NCBI GenBank assembly: GCA_003427395.1
Contig: BFEA01000040.1
Coordinates: 1,487,378 to 1,510,480 of the forward strand
DNA length: 23,103 nt
Source of the DNA: Chara braunii
Taxonomy: Eukaryota; Streptophyta; Charophyceae; Charales; Characeae
Direction: 5' to 3'
The translations under genes were made by a program, and so were the position numbers. Positions 8,729 to 17,257 of the stretch are shown piece by piece. Each line of letters starts with the position of its first letter. Positions within the stretch are counted from its first letter, which is position 1. The notes beneath the pieces are model-generated. The model ran no database searches, was not told the origin of the DNA, and saw only the letters and a program-made list of their open reading frames with translations.

Positions 8729-9444
8729 CTATTGTGGAGGTCGATGGGGACAGTCTCGGGCTATGTGCCCGGGCTGGTGGCACGTGTAACAGACATTCAG
8801 ATTACCAGCAGCCCCTCCAAGAGCGGGTGCTGGAGCCAGCCCTTGTTGGGTTGGGGCGGCACGTACAGCGATTGGTCGCATCGTTCTCATCATGGCCTCT
8901 AGCCGAGCATTATGCTCTCTCTGTTCTTTCTTGCTTTCTTGAATCAGATTGATTAATGTTTTAGTTAATTCCAAAATAGCGGTCGACTCACTTGGTCGTG
9001 CGGGGATCTCGATTGGTGACGGGGTTGCTGTCATTACGGGAACAGGCATGCCCGTAATCACACTCGGGGCCGGCCGTTTGGGGGTAATTTGTTCTAGATA
9101 GGTGACAGGGCCAGATACAAACCCCATGTTTTCAAATTTGTTCTGTAATGCGGCCAGCTCAGCTTTAGCTCTCGCTAGTTCGGACGAGTCTCCTTCCCTG
9201 GGATAATCTTCCCCTTCTAGTAAACTCGCAGCGAACTTCGTTCCATCTCTTCCGCGACCGCCATAATCTGTTGCAGCCACTCGTTGTCATCGTACTGCTG
9301 AGCTCGGAGCATGGCCAGCCATGCTCCGGCGAGGTGATGAGCAGGATCGAACAGATAGAGGTCGGGTGGGGTCATAGGTGCCCGTGCTCGTGGTATGGGT
9401 TGATTAGGATTCTGTTGCGGATTCTGTTGTGGATTAGCGTTCAT
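8729..9444 (-). pseudogene. gag (nucleocapsid) of element 1, frameshifted
   Basis: Starts at the ATG at 9444 (Asn/Gln/Pro-rich N-terminus), runs through an Asp/Leu/Trp-containing segment to about 9235, then shifts frame into an open stretch ending at 8729. That stretch has a likely short coiled coil (SSELARAKAELAALQ), a Pro/Thr-rich linker, a basic helix (ESKKEQREHNARLEAMMR) and a CCHC zinc knuckle, CYTCHQPGHIARDC, at 8791-8750. The knuckle binds genomic RNA in this family. Total length is about 235 residues, short for Ty3/gypsy Gag; I do not recognise a full capsid domain, so an internal deletion is likely. Confidence 0.75.
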
Positions 9445-9566
9445 GTTGGGCGCTCGTCGAGCCGCGGAACGGCTCCTTGTGACGACAGGGTCACATCGAT
9501 GCGCGTTCCGGGGTCGAGGCCTTCCTCTGTTAGCCAGATCGTTTTGTCCTTGATTACCGCCCTACG

Positions 9567-9586
9567 GATCCTGTAACCCTGCCACG
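9567..9586 (-). other. Candidate primer binding site
   Basis: Immediately inside the 5' LTR end the coding strand reads CG then TGGCAGGGTTACAGG. A PBS normally begins TGG, the complement of tRNA CCA, within a few bases of the LTR, which fits. I cannot assign the primer tRNA by eye. Confidence 0.45.
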
Positions 9587-9852
9587 TGTCGCCTCCGATA
9601 CCAACCTCATGCCCGGCGCGACTTCCTATTCGGAGTGGGATGTGGGCCTGGAAGTGCGAAAAGGGGTGTGCCAAGGATTTTTGGAAATTTGGGGTGGAGT
9701 CCTAGGTCGAAACTGAGATCTCCTGTGGCAAGGCTCAGGGACATATGTGCAAATAGACAAAGGGGCGGGTTAATCTCGGTATGGTGTGGTCGATGTCGTG
9801 CAGCATAAGGCAGATGGCAGGCGCGGTGTGCCTCCGATCTGATGGCGACGGT

Positions 9853-10335
9853 TCAAGGGCGGTTTGGTTGCGAGGCTCGTGACCTCGGCGGGTCGGACCT
9901 CCGGTTGGTGCCACGTGTCAGCTGGCACTGCGCGCGGTAGTTAGGCTCGGTTGCTCTAGCAGGTTGCTGGTTGCCGCGTCGTCTGCAATTTCTGCACGGG
10001 AAAAAGAGCCAATACGGGGCTATGGAGTTCCACGGTACCACCGTGAGTTGGTGATACGGGAGGAGAAGGTGAAAGGGAGGGAAATTTGTCGCGATAATGA
10101 CGAAGCCGGGGGAAATGAAATATTGCGTGTTGTACGTGTTCGGGTAGTCGGGGCCCCTCGGGTCGCTGGTTATGGCTCGGTGAAACTCCCTACCGCACAG
10201 TCGGTCGTTTTCGATTAGACAGGGGAATTTCGAGTTCCTCAAACCTCCCCGTATTCGGAGTTGTTCTTCCTCCCAGTATTCCTGGTATTCTGGATCCCCT
10301 AATCTTTCCCTTTCCCTCTCTATGATGTGCAACAT
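9853..10335 (-). CDS. ORF0, LTR-encoded unknown protein (160 aa)
   Basis: ATG-initiated 160-codon frame inside the transcribed R-U5 part of the LTR, upstream of gag. It aligns with the frame at 12712-13159 of the other LTR: ERL-x-D-x-EY near the N-terminus, KFPCL-x-EN then RLC, ITSDPRG, TQYFISPGFV, IATNFPPFH and YHQLTVVPWNSIAPYW, then a CxxC pair (PCRNCR against PCKECR) and an Arg/Pro/Gln-rich tail. Over 57 codons from ITSDPRG there are no indels, and by my count 10 of 17 changed codons are silent, more than expected for neutral DNA. I recognise no family; a zinc- or RNA-binding role is possible from the CxxC and basic tail but unproven. It would be the first ORF on the genomic RNA. Confidence 0.65.
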   Translation of the reverse strand: MLHIIERERERLGDPEYQEYWEEEQLRIRGGLRNSKFPCLIENDRLCGREFHRAITSDPRGPDYPNTYNTQYFISPGFVIIATNFPPFHLLLPYHQLTVVPWNSIAPYWLFFPCRNCRRRGNQQPARATEPNYRAQCQLTRGTNRRSDPPRSRASQPNRP

Positions 10336-10383
10336 CTTTTCATTCGGACGAAAGAGCAGTCATGATCGCGGATCAGCCGCTTG

Positions 10384-10446
10384 TGGACACATGTAGGCCG
10401 CGTTTTATCAGATCGCGCTTACACATGTGCACACGAGGGGCTTGAT
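10384..10446. other. Conserved LTR hairpin
   Basis: Inverted repeat around acacatgtaggccgcg and cgcgcttacacatgtg, followed by ggcttgatcg. The same unit is present twice in the second LTR (about 13196-13260 and 13398-13460). Confidence 0.5.
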
Positions 10447-10817
10447 CGTGCACGCGTCAGTTACCCGATCCTCGTGCAAAAAGGGACAAGTTCGAAATGC
10501 AACAGTTACCATGAGGCAGAGACAACCATCCAACAATCCAATCACTCACCAACTATCCTGATCATGCAAAGTGGCATCGCATCATACATTAGACATTTGC
10601 AACCACATCCATCCCTGTTACGGACCATGCATAGTGAGCAAGGGCATGCAACAAAGAAACTGCGAGCATATCATCCACTCATCATTTACAAAGAGAAAGA
10701 TTGAAGTCGAAGGAGAGCGCCAGTAAGTCGGCGAAAACCAAAGAGAGATGTCGAATAAAAAAAGAAGGGCGGATCACCCGAAGCCGAGATAAAAAAAGGA
10801 GAGCGTCACTCAACCTC

Positions 10818-10819
<2 letters not shown>

Positions 10820-10903
<84 letters not shown>

Positions 10904-10973
10904 NNNNNNNNNNNNNNNNNNNNNNNNNNNNNNNNNNNNNNNNNNNNNNNNNNNNNNNNNNNNNNNNNNNNNN

Positions 10974-11017
<44 letters not shown>
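10820..11017. repeat. (CT)n tract with 70-base assembly gap
   Basis: Pure CT dinucleotides on both sides of Ns at 10904-10973, so the true length is unknown. On the coding strand it is (GA)n in the transcript leader between the TATA box and ORF0. Confidence 0.95.
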
Positions 11018-11019
<2 letters not shown>

Positions 11020-11277
11020 ATGCGGACAGTCCTTCGTCACGCACCAACCCACGAAGTTGTCACCCCGCTTGGTCCTCCTGCGCCCGTCAGGTTCGCCCGC
11101 ACGCTACAGTCCGTCGTAGCCCCACGCGTCAACCCCGCGCATTCGGCACCAGCTCGTCGGGTCGCCCGACTCCCACTTCAACTCACCTCTTACTTCGCTC
11201 GTGAACCGACCCTCACTGATCACGCTACCCCGAGCTTCCAACAACTGGTTAAGAGAGCTATCTAATCGCGTAGCCGG

Positions 11278-11285
11278 AATTTATA
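11278..11285 (-). promoter_or_regulatory. LTR TATA box (element 1)
   Basis: The minus strand reads TATAAATT, a canonical TATA box, at the U3 edge just downstream of a gcatgcatgcacgc block. The same box is at the same place in the second LTR. A Pol II start would be expected about 25-35 nt downstream, near 11245-11255. Confidence 0.7.
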
Positions 11286-12092
11286 GCGTGCATGCATGCG
11301 CGAAGAACACGGAATTGCAAGGACTTGGGAAGAGAGAAGAGGAGGGACTGCCTACGCTCTGCTTGGCCAGACCGCGGCGTGGACGACGTAGCCTCTCTCC
11401 ACGCATCGATCCAATCATGCAGCCCGCAGGCTATCCCAGACACAGCGAAAAGAAAAAGAAGGGACGGGAAAGACGAAGCCCAAGAAGAAAGATACAGTTA
11501 CAATGGCGCCCACGCAAAAGTTACGGTTACACACAAGATTAAGGGCGCCGACTAATCAAAACTCCGTTGCAGCCGCAAAAAGAAGCGCGCAAGGCAGTGT
11601 GTGGCAACAAAAAATCTGAATTCCTGAAGTCCTAAATTCCTAAATTTCTCCTAATGTAAAAATGCAAAAAGAATTTTAATAAAGCGCAAACTCCGAAAAG
11701 AAGGTCCAAAATTCCGAGAGCCATTAAGGCTCGACAAGATTCGAAAAGAAATTAAAAAAAAAAGGAAATTCAAAAAGAACGAAGCAAAAAATTCCCGCAC
11801 GATCCCCACGCCGAAAACCCGTCTGACTCAGCAGAACCAAAAGGAAAGAAGCGACGTCAACCATTATTAATCGCGCGCGGCGGCGCGCCAGCCACTCATT
11901 CGGCCATCTCGGGACTCGCCCGGCCGAACCCAACCATCCGAAAGGAAGCGACACAAAAAGACGAAGAAGCGAGGACACCGATGCAATTTCCCGTCGATCC
12001 CGATCTCCTGTAATAGGCCCAACCTTCCCATCTTAGGACCCCTCATTGTCATCGCGCAGAAAATCGCGCAGAACAGAAAGTGGTTCGTCACA

Positions 12093-12438
12093 ACACAACA
12101 GCTATGGCTGCTTGCACTCAGGCCGCCATGCCTGACTCAGCCCCGAAGCTTCTTGGTGCATCTCTTCCCCAACGGGGGCCTTCTAAATGCAGCACCGACC
12201 AAGGTATTGAAGGCGACGTCCACCATAGCCAGGTAAGTACCCCTGGCAGTCCTCCCCTTAGCCCTGCTTCCTCCTCCTTGAGCCCAGGCTCCACCACCAT
12301 AGCCAAGGTGGAGGGAGTTGGGCGCTCCTTATTCCCAGCAGTGTTGGGCGCCTACCGCTCCAGCAGTGTGTTGCCAAACTTGCACACCGCATAATGAGGG
12401 AGAGAAAGCCGCACTCCCTGGAGATATAGCCACCTGGT
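12093..12438. other. Spacer between the two elements, possible exon remnant
   Basis: Unique sequence between two LTR ends. On the plus strand an open frame with ATGs at 12104 and 12129 runs to a strong splice-donor-like AG|GTAAGT at about 12231-12238. Short direct repeats (ccaccatagcca, ttgggcgc, cagcagtgt) are scattered after it. It might be a piece of host DNA or of a host gene caught between two insertions, but I recognise no product. Confidence 0.35.
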
Positions 12439-12711
12439 TGTGACGCCCAGGGAAACCTCACGCCCGGCGCGACTTCCTGATCGGAGTGGGATGTGGGCCT
12501 GGAAGTGCGAAAAGGGGTGTGCCAAGGAGTTTTGGGAAATGGGGGTGGAGTCCTAGGTCGGAACTGAGATCTCCTGTGGTAAGGCTTCAAGGACGCAGGT
12601 GCAATAATGCTTAAGGGCGGGGTACTTCTATAATTACGGTTGTGGCGCGTGGTTAGGCCTCGAAAATCCCAACAACATTGCCCCTGCCAACGGCTTAGTT
12701 TCAATCAACAC

Positions 12712-13159
12712 TCATCTTCTCCGCCGGTTTTGTTTTCGTGACGTTCTGCGCGATTCGGTGGGTTGCCACGTGGCCTCGGCTTGGGTTTGTCTATTGGGTT
12801 CCGGGTTCCGGGGCTTCCGACGCGATCGACACTCTTTGCACGGCGCGCGGGGCCAATAAGGGGCTATGGAGTTCCACGGTACCACCGTGAGTTGATGGTA
12901 CAAGAGGAGGATGTGAAAGGGAGGGAAGTTGGTGGCGATAACGACGAAGCCGGGGGATATGAAATATTGCGTGGTGTACGTATCCAGGTAATCAGCTCCC
13001 CGCGGGTCGCTGGTTATGGAGCGATTAAAATCCCCTGGCGCACAGTCGGTTCTCGGTTAGACAGGGAAATTCCGGGTACCTCCTCCTCAGATAGGCGTCG
13101 TCCCAATGCTCGAGATACTCGGAATCCCGAAGCCTCTCCTGGTCCTCGAGATTCCTCAT
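12712..13159 (-). pseudogene. ORF0 copy in the element 2 LTR (one frameshift)
   Basis: Homologue of the 160-codon ORF0. It starts at the ATG at 13159 (MRNLEDQERLRDSEY), runs to RLCARGF, meets a one-base indel near 13030-13045 and continues in the frame that ends at 12712, with ITSDPRG, TQYFISPGFV, IATNFPPFH, YHQLTVVPWNSIAPYW and PCKECR conserved. The basic tail keeps composition (Arg, Pro, Gln, Thr) rather than sequence. Unknown function. Confidence 0.65.
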
Positions 13160-13195
13160 GGTGTCATTCCGTGGAATCGAGGGTCGTTCGCACGT

Positions 13196-13460
13196 AGACA
13201 CGTGTAAGCTGCGATCGGTAGATCGGGCCTACACGTGCGTACGCTCGTCCGTGCTCAACTTGGGCAATGTGAAATCCTGATTCTACGTGCAGTATTCCCT
13301 AAGATTCAATCATCTACCTGCTCATACAACGGACATTATTCCTACAAACACAACATGCATCAAGAAGCGTGATCGAGAGCATAGACCAGCCACGCGCGGA
13401 CACGTGTAAGTCGCGCTGTTAAATCGCGCTCACATGGGGGCACGCGAAGGGCTTGATCGT
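13196..13460. repeat. Duplicated LTR hairpin unit
   Basis: Two copies of an acacgtgtaag...gcgatc...cacgtg/cacatg inverted-repeat unit, at about 13196-13260 and 13398-13460, where the other LTR has one (10384-10446). The second copy keeps the trailing gggcttgatcg. Confidence 0.5.
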
Positions 13461-13818
13461 ACGGGCATCAATCGTCCAGTTCGTGTGGGAAAAGAAAGAT
13501 ACGAGTTCGTCATGCAAGGCACCCATCAAACATTCCCGGATTATGCGAAATGGCACCCCATCATAACATATCTACTCCTATCGTCTATACATGCAGAGCA
13601 AAAAGATCGATCAAAAGAAATGAGACGTTGTGAGCATATCATCCATTCATCACACACAAAAAGATTCAAAATGAGAGATGCGCCAATCAAGGCGAAAACC
13701 AAAGAGAGATGTTGAATTGAAAAGGAAGGGCGGATCGCCTGAGGCCGAAATCAAAATTTATATACACAGATGAAAAAGGGACGAAAAAGAAACTGCAAAT
13801 CCATGTCCATTCAACCTC

Positions 13819-13959
<141 letters not shown>

Positions 13960-14212
13960 ATGCGGACAGTCTGTCGTCACGCACCAACCCACGAGGTTGT
14001 CACCCCGATTAGTCCTCCTGCACCTGTCAGGCTCGCCCGCGCCCACAGTCATTCGTGGCCCGCGTCAACCCCGCGCATTCGGCACCAGCTCGCCGGGTCG
14101 CCCAACTCCTGCTCTACTCACCTCTTTCTTCGCTCGTGTGCCGACCCTCACTGATCGCGCAACCCCGAGCTTCCAATAATGGGTTAAGAGAGCTAACTAA
14201 TCGCGCAACCAT

Positions 14213-14220
14213 AATTTATA
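14213..14220 (-). promoter_or_regulatory. LTR TATA box (element 2)
   Basis: TATAAATT on the minus strand, same flanks (gcatgcatgcacgc upstream) as the box at 11278-11285 although the surrounding U3 is diverged, which supports it as the LTR promoter. Confidence 0.7.
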
Positions 14221-15010
14221 GCGTGCATGCATGCGCGAAGAACACGGAATCACAAAGACTTAGAAGGAAAAAAGGGAGGGATTGCCTACGTCTGCATGGC
14301 CAGACCACGGCGTGGGGGGGGACGTAACCCCCCTCTCTACGCATCGATCCGATCATGCAGGCGCGAGTACTGAGACGCAGCAAAAGAAAGGGACGAAGGG
14401 CGGGAAAGACGAAGTTCAAGAAGAGAGATACAGTTACAATGGCGCCCACCCAAAATTACAGTTACACACAAGATTAAGGGCGCCGGGTAATTAGAACTCC
14501 GGCGCGGCCGCAGAAAGAAGCGCGCAAGCAAAAAGCAGCGTGCGCGCAAAAGAACTCTAAATCTCTAAATTCCTAAATTCCTATCTAATGCAAAAAGAAA
14601 ATAGCCGCAAATTTCGAAAAGAGAAGCTCAAAATTCCGAGAGCCGTATAGGCTCGGCAAAACCCAGAAGGAAATTCGAAAGCGAAATTCAAAAGGAAAAT
14701 TCGAAAAGAACGAAGCAAAAACTCCTGCGCGATGTCCGCGCCCAAAGTCCGACAACAGAAACAAGAGGAAGCGACGTCAACATTTATGAATCGCGCGCAC
14801 GGCGGCACGCCAGCCCATCGACCGACCAATCAACCGGCCATCCCAGGACACACCTAGCTCCGAACCCAGCCATCCAAAAAGAATCGATGCAAAAGGACGA
14901 AGAAGCAAGGACACTGATGCAATTTCGCACCGATCTCGATCTCCCATAATTGGCCCAACCTTCCCAACTTAGGACCCCTCATTTGCAATCGTGCGATGCA
15001 GAAAGTAGTT

Positions 15011-15026
15011 CGTCACATATGTGATG
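15011..15026. other. LTR/internal junction palindrome (element 2)
   Basis: CGTCACATATGTGATG, one base from the perfect palindrome at the same junction in element 1, followed by the same cccagggggttccaat. Confidence 0.75.
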
Positions 15027-15714
15027 CCCAGGGGGTTCCAATATTAGCAAGCTCCTGCTTGCTAGTTGACACGTGTCGATCTCTCTAATCGATCGATACG
15101 CGGAGGTTTCCTTTCCATGCCACTTACCGTGTGAACGAGTGTAGAAGTCATTGATTGTGGCAGACACAGCTCTAAACTACTAATTCCTCAGGAAGGACCG
15201 TGGACAATCCCAGGAGGGAACTACACATGTCGCCACCGCGACATGTGTCAACCAATCAGGCATCAATGACCATTGGGGAGGGGAAAAGGGAGACGATACG
15301 TGTGGGCATGGCGAGGGGGTGGGTTGACTGGGAGCGGGCGCAAGAAGCTTTCCATTTCGGCCACCATCACCGGGAGCTCCTGATAACGGACGATCCGGTG
15401 GAAGCGGGGAAATGGATTACCGGTATGGGGGAGGGATGCAAGATAGTCGGGGTAGAGGGTAGTAAATGTCCGAAAAAGTGCACGCGGGGATAGTCCCCGT
15501 GACCATGCAATAGCCCTCGATCATATTGTGGCCCCCCCACGCGGCACTAAGGAGAAGGATATGAAGGCAAAAGACGGGGGTGGCACACTGAGTCGCGGGG
15601 TGGGGGTGAACTGTGACAGCGAGGCGGGTGGAGTAGAAGAATTAGAAGGTATTGGTGGGGAAGGGATTGTTGGGGAAGGTGACGCGAGTGGTGATCTGAC
15701 GAAGGGTGAGGTAA
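15018..15714 (-). other. 3' untranslated region of element 2
   Basis: Non-coding between the ORF Y stop and the 3' LTR. It holds an 8-bp hairpin (TAGCAAGC/GCTTGCTA, loop TCCT) at 15045-15064, the diverged second stem at about 15074-15100, and a separate perfect 11-bp hairpin (ACACATGTCGC/GCGACATGTGT, loop CACC) at 15223-15248 not seen in element 1. Confidence 0.6.
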
Positions 15715-16779
15715 TCAAGGGGACGGCGGGGCAACGACCGAGGACGAAGCCCGATGGCCCGCATTGGTACGTTGACGAACTGGGGGACGGGCTGAGGTGG
15801 AGGGGGAGGGGGATCGGTTTCGTCGCCGTCCGGCCGGTGCGCTCGAAGTCTCGGCCGCAGGGTCTCTGTCTTCGGGCTTGGGCGGCTCCGGATTTCGCCC
15901 AGGATCGTCGACGATCGGCCGATCTACTGCGCTGGCAAACTCCAGTTGTCGCTTCCCGTCCGCGATCTCCTCCCTCTTCTGCGCTCGAGCCTCCGCACAC
16001 ACCTCCTCCTCAAACCCTTGGTACTCGGACTCCTTTAGCTCCTCCTCATCTTCTTCTTGTTCCTCTTCCTCCTCTTCGGGACTTTGTTCTCCTTCGCTGT
16101 GCTCACTATAACTTCCCTCTTTCGGGGTTTCCTCGTCGTCGTCCTCTTCTTCGGCTTCTTCTTCTTCTCCCGAGATTTCCTCTTCCTCTTCAATCTCTAT
16201 CGCCTCATTCTCGGAGGTCGTATGATCCTGAAAGAATGCGAGATAGACGATTTCGTGCGGATTCAAATAATCGCGCTGTGACGGCGGGTTGCGGTCGCTT
16301 CCCGGCTCCTCTAAGCACACGGACCACTGAAGATATGGCGTCAACGTCCGTGAGAGGACGTGCGGGACCAGGCTTTCGTCACTCAGCGAGGCGATCTCAA
16401 GAGGGAGATCGTCAGCCAATTGCGCAAGGGGAACCTTGAGCTCCTGCGTGATGAGCTGGCGATGGCCGGGCCACACCGATCCGGAAAGGAATCCGAGGAG
16501 ATCGCCTTCTACGTTCGTCATCCAGGCCTGGATGATCAGCAGCTCGAGGTACTCAATCCACTCGCGGTGTTCCTCGTCCCGCGTCCACGTAATCCTCACC
16601 CTGACCAGGCACACCGAAAGATCGACGAAGTGCTCCCGCCAGAGCCCCCACTGTCGGGGATCAAGGAGGGGGACAACGAGGGGTTCCAGACAGAAGGAGA
16701 AGCGAGGATGGACCCCAGACTGCCAGAAGGTGGGAAAGAAAGATGGAAGAGCGAAGGTGGAGGGTTGGGGGCGGTTCAT
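15715..16779 (-). CDS. ORF Y of element 2 (unknown acidic protein, 354 aa)
   Basis: Uninterrupted 354-codon frame whose ATG overlaps the ORF X stop as ATGA (16779-16776). Residues about 1-175 look globular, with Trp-rich and Leu-rich segments (PLLDPRQWGLW, ELLIIQAW, EGDLLGFL, QLADDLPLEI, LSRTLTPYLQW). Residues about 195-275 are dominated by Glu/Asp with runs of E. The tail is Pro/Ser/Arg-rich and ends SSSVVAPPSP. The globular blocks and the C-terminal end are conserved in element 1. There is no signal peptide or transmembrane segment, so an envelope role is unlikely. A long plus-strand open frame covers the same bases (15528-16439); I prefer the minus strand because of the conserved homologue and element orientation. 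Family not recognised. Confidence 0.75.
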   Translation of the reverse strand: MNRPQPSTFALPSFFPTFWQSGVHPRFSFCLEPLVVPLLDPRQWGLWREHFVDLSVCLVRVRITWTRDEEHREWIEYLELLIIQAWMTNVEGDLLGFLSGSVWPGHRQLITQELKVPLAQLADDLPLEIASLSDESLVPHVLSRTLTPYLQWSVCLEEPGSDRNPPSQRDYLNPHEIVYLAFFQDHTTSENEAIEIEEEEEISGEEEEAEEEDDDEETPKEGSYSEHSEGEQSPEEEEEEQEEDEEELKESEYQGFEEEVCAEARAQKREEIADGKRQLEFASAVDRPIVDDPGRNPEPPKPEDRDPAAETSSAPAGRRRNRSPSPSTSARPPVRQRTNAGHRASSSVVAPPSP

Positions 16780-17257
16780 TGGGGATGCTGAAAGGGGATG
16801 AGTTCGAGGAGCACTACCGCCGGCTCGTGCTGGAACGCTCGGATCCCTCCGGGATCGGCACCGTTCTTAGGGAAAAGATTGTCCCCTCAGGGCGTGAGCC
16901 ACCGATTCCACTCTCCTGCCAATTGGTGTGCCCACTCTCTTAGCGACGTCCGAATGGCTGTATGGCGCAACGCACTGACCGTGCTAATGTCCCCGCTGAA
17001 ACCGACGACCGTAGACACGTGGCTGATTCCTGGAGCTGATCGCCGATGGACGCCCACCGCTTCGGCTAACACAATCGCCTGGGGACTGCCCGCAAACCGA
17101 AACTCAACAGTCGCGCACACACCCTCGGTACAGAAGAACTGTGCAAGTCACAGAAGATCCGGGCTGAGTCACGGATGATGGACCTGCTGGATCGCTGAAA
17201 TGTAACCTCGTGGTGCCAGCAGATGATCGCCAAGAGCTCGTTTCGTAAGAAAACTTA
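16776..17257 (-). pseudogene. ORF X of element 2 (three in-frame TGA codons)
   Basis: Aligns in one continuous frame with the 159-residue ORF X of element 1: LLAPRGYIS, then VEFRFAG, PGISHVSTVVGFSGDIS and finally VVLLELIPF. Its start is lost (ATG of element 1 is ATA here, and the upstream PHD-IN stop is TAA). It has TGA codons near 17180-17150 (two) and at 16889-16887, all where element 1 has Arg CGN codons. The final TGA overlaps the ORF Y ATG, as in element 1. Confidence 0.7.

Larger units (their letters stand above)
2260..12092 (-). mobile_element. Ty3/gypsy LTR retrotransposon, element 1 (degenerate)
   Basis: The domain order on the minus strand is gag zinc knuckle, RT, RNase H, PHD finger, integrase, ORF X, ORF Y; RT-RNase H-integrase is the Ty3/gypsy order. 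It is bounded on the right by a 2.5-kb LTR (9587-12092) and on the left by an 800-bp LTR fragment (2260-3059) that has lost the R and U5 parts. It is damaged by a frameshift and nonsense codon in RT, compensating indels in the RT thumb/connection, a frameshift inside the PHD finger, several breaks in integrase and ORF Y, and a deletion between gag and RT relative to element 2. No chromodomain or retropepsin motif is visible. Target-site duplications cannot be tested because the left LTR end is missing. Confidence 0.9.
9587..12092 (-). repeat. 5' LTR of element 1 (about 2.5 kb)
   Basis: The plus-strand left end TGTCGCC corresponds to TGTGACGCCC of the LTR at 12439; the right end is ttcgtcaca, after which homology with the other LTRs stops abruptly. 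Internal landmarks shared with the second LTR are the cggcgcgacttcc block, ORF0, a palindromic cacggtaccaccgtg, a long hairpin at about 10384-10428, the CT tract, the block after cgatgcggacagt, a minus-strand TATA box and the U3 block. Read on the minus strand, U3 is 12092 to about 11285 and R-U5 is the rest. It includes a 70-base assembly gap. Confidence 0.85.

Noticed and set aside
9441-9674. 77-codon minus-strand frame ending in ATGA at the gag start
   Set aside because: It has no ATG anywhere in the frame and crosses the LTR/primer-site boundary, so the ATGA overlap with gag is probably chance, unlike those at ORF X and ORF Y.
12258-12704. 148-codon minus-strand frame
   Set aside because: It crosses the boundary between the spacer and the LTR, which are unrelated sequences.
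15528-16439. 303-codon plus-strand open frame
   Set aside because: It is antisense to ORF Y, whose Glu-rich repeats make the opposite strand stop-poor. ORF Y has a conserved homologue and the right orientation; this frame does not.
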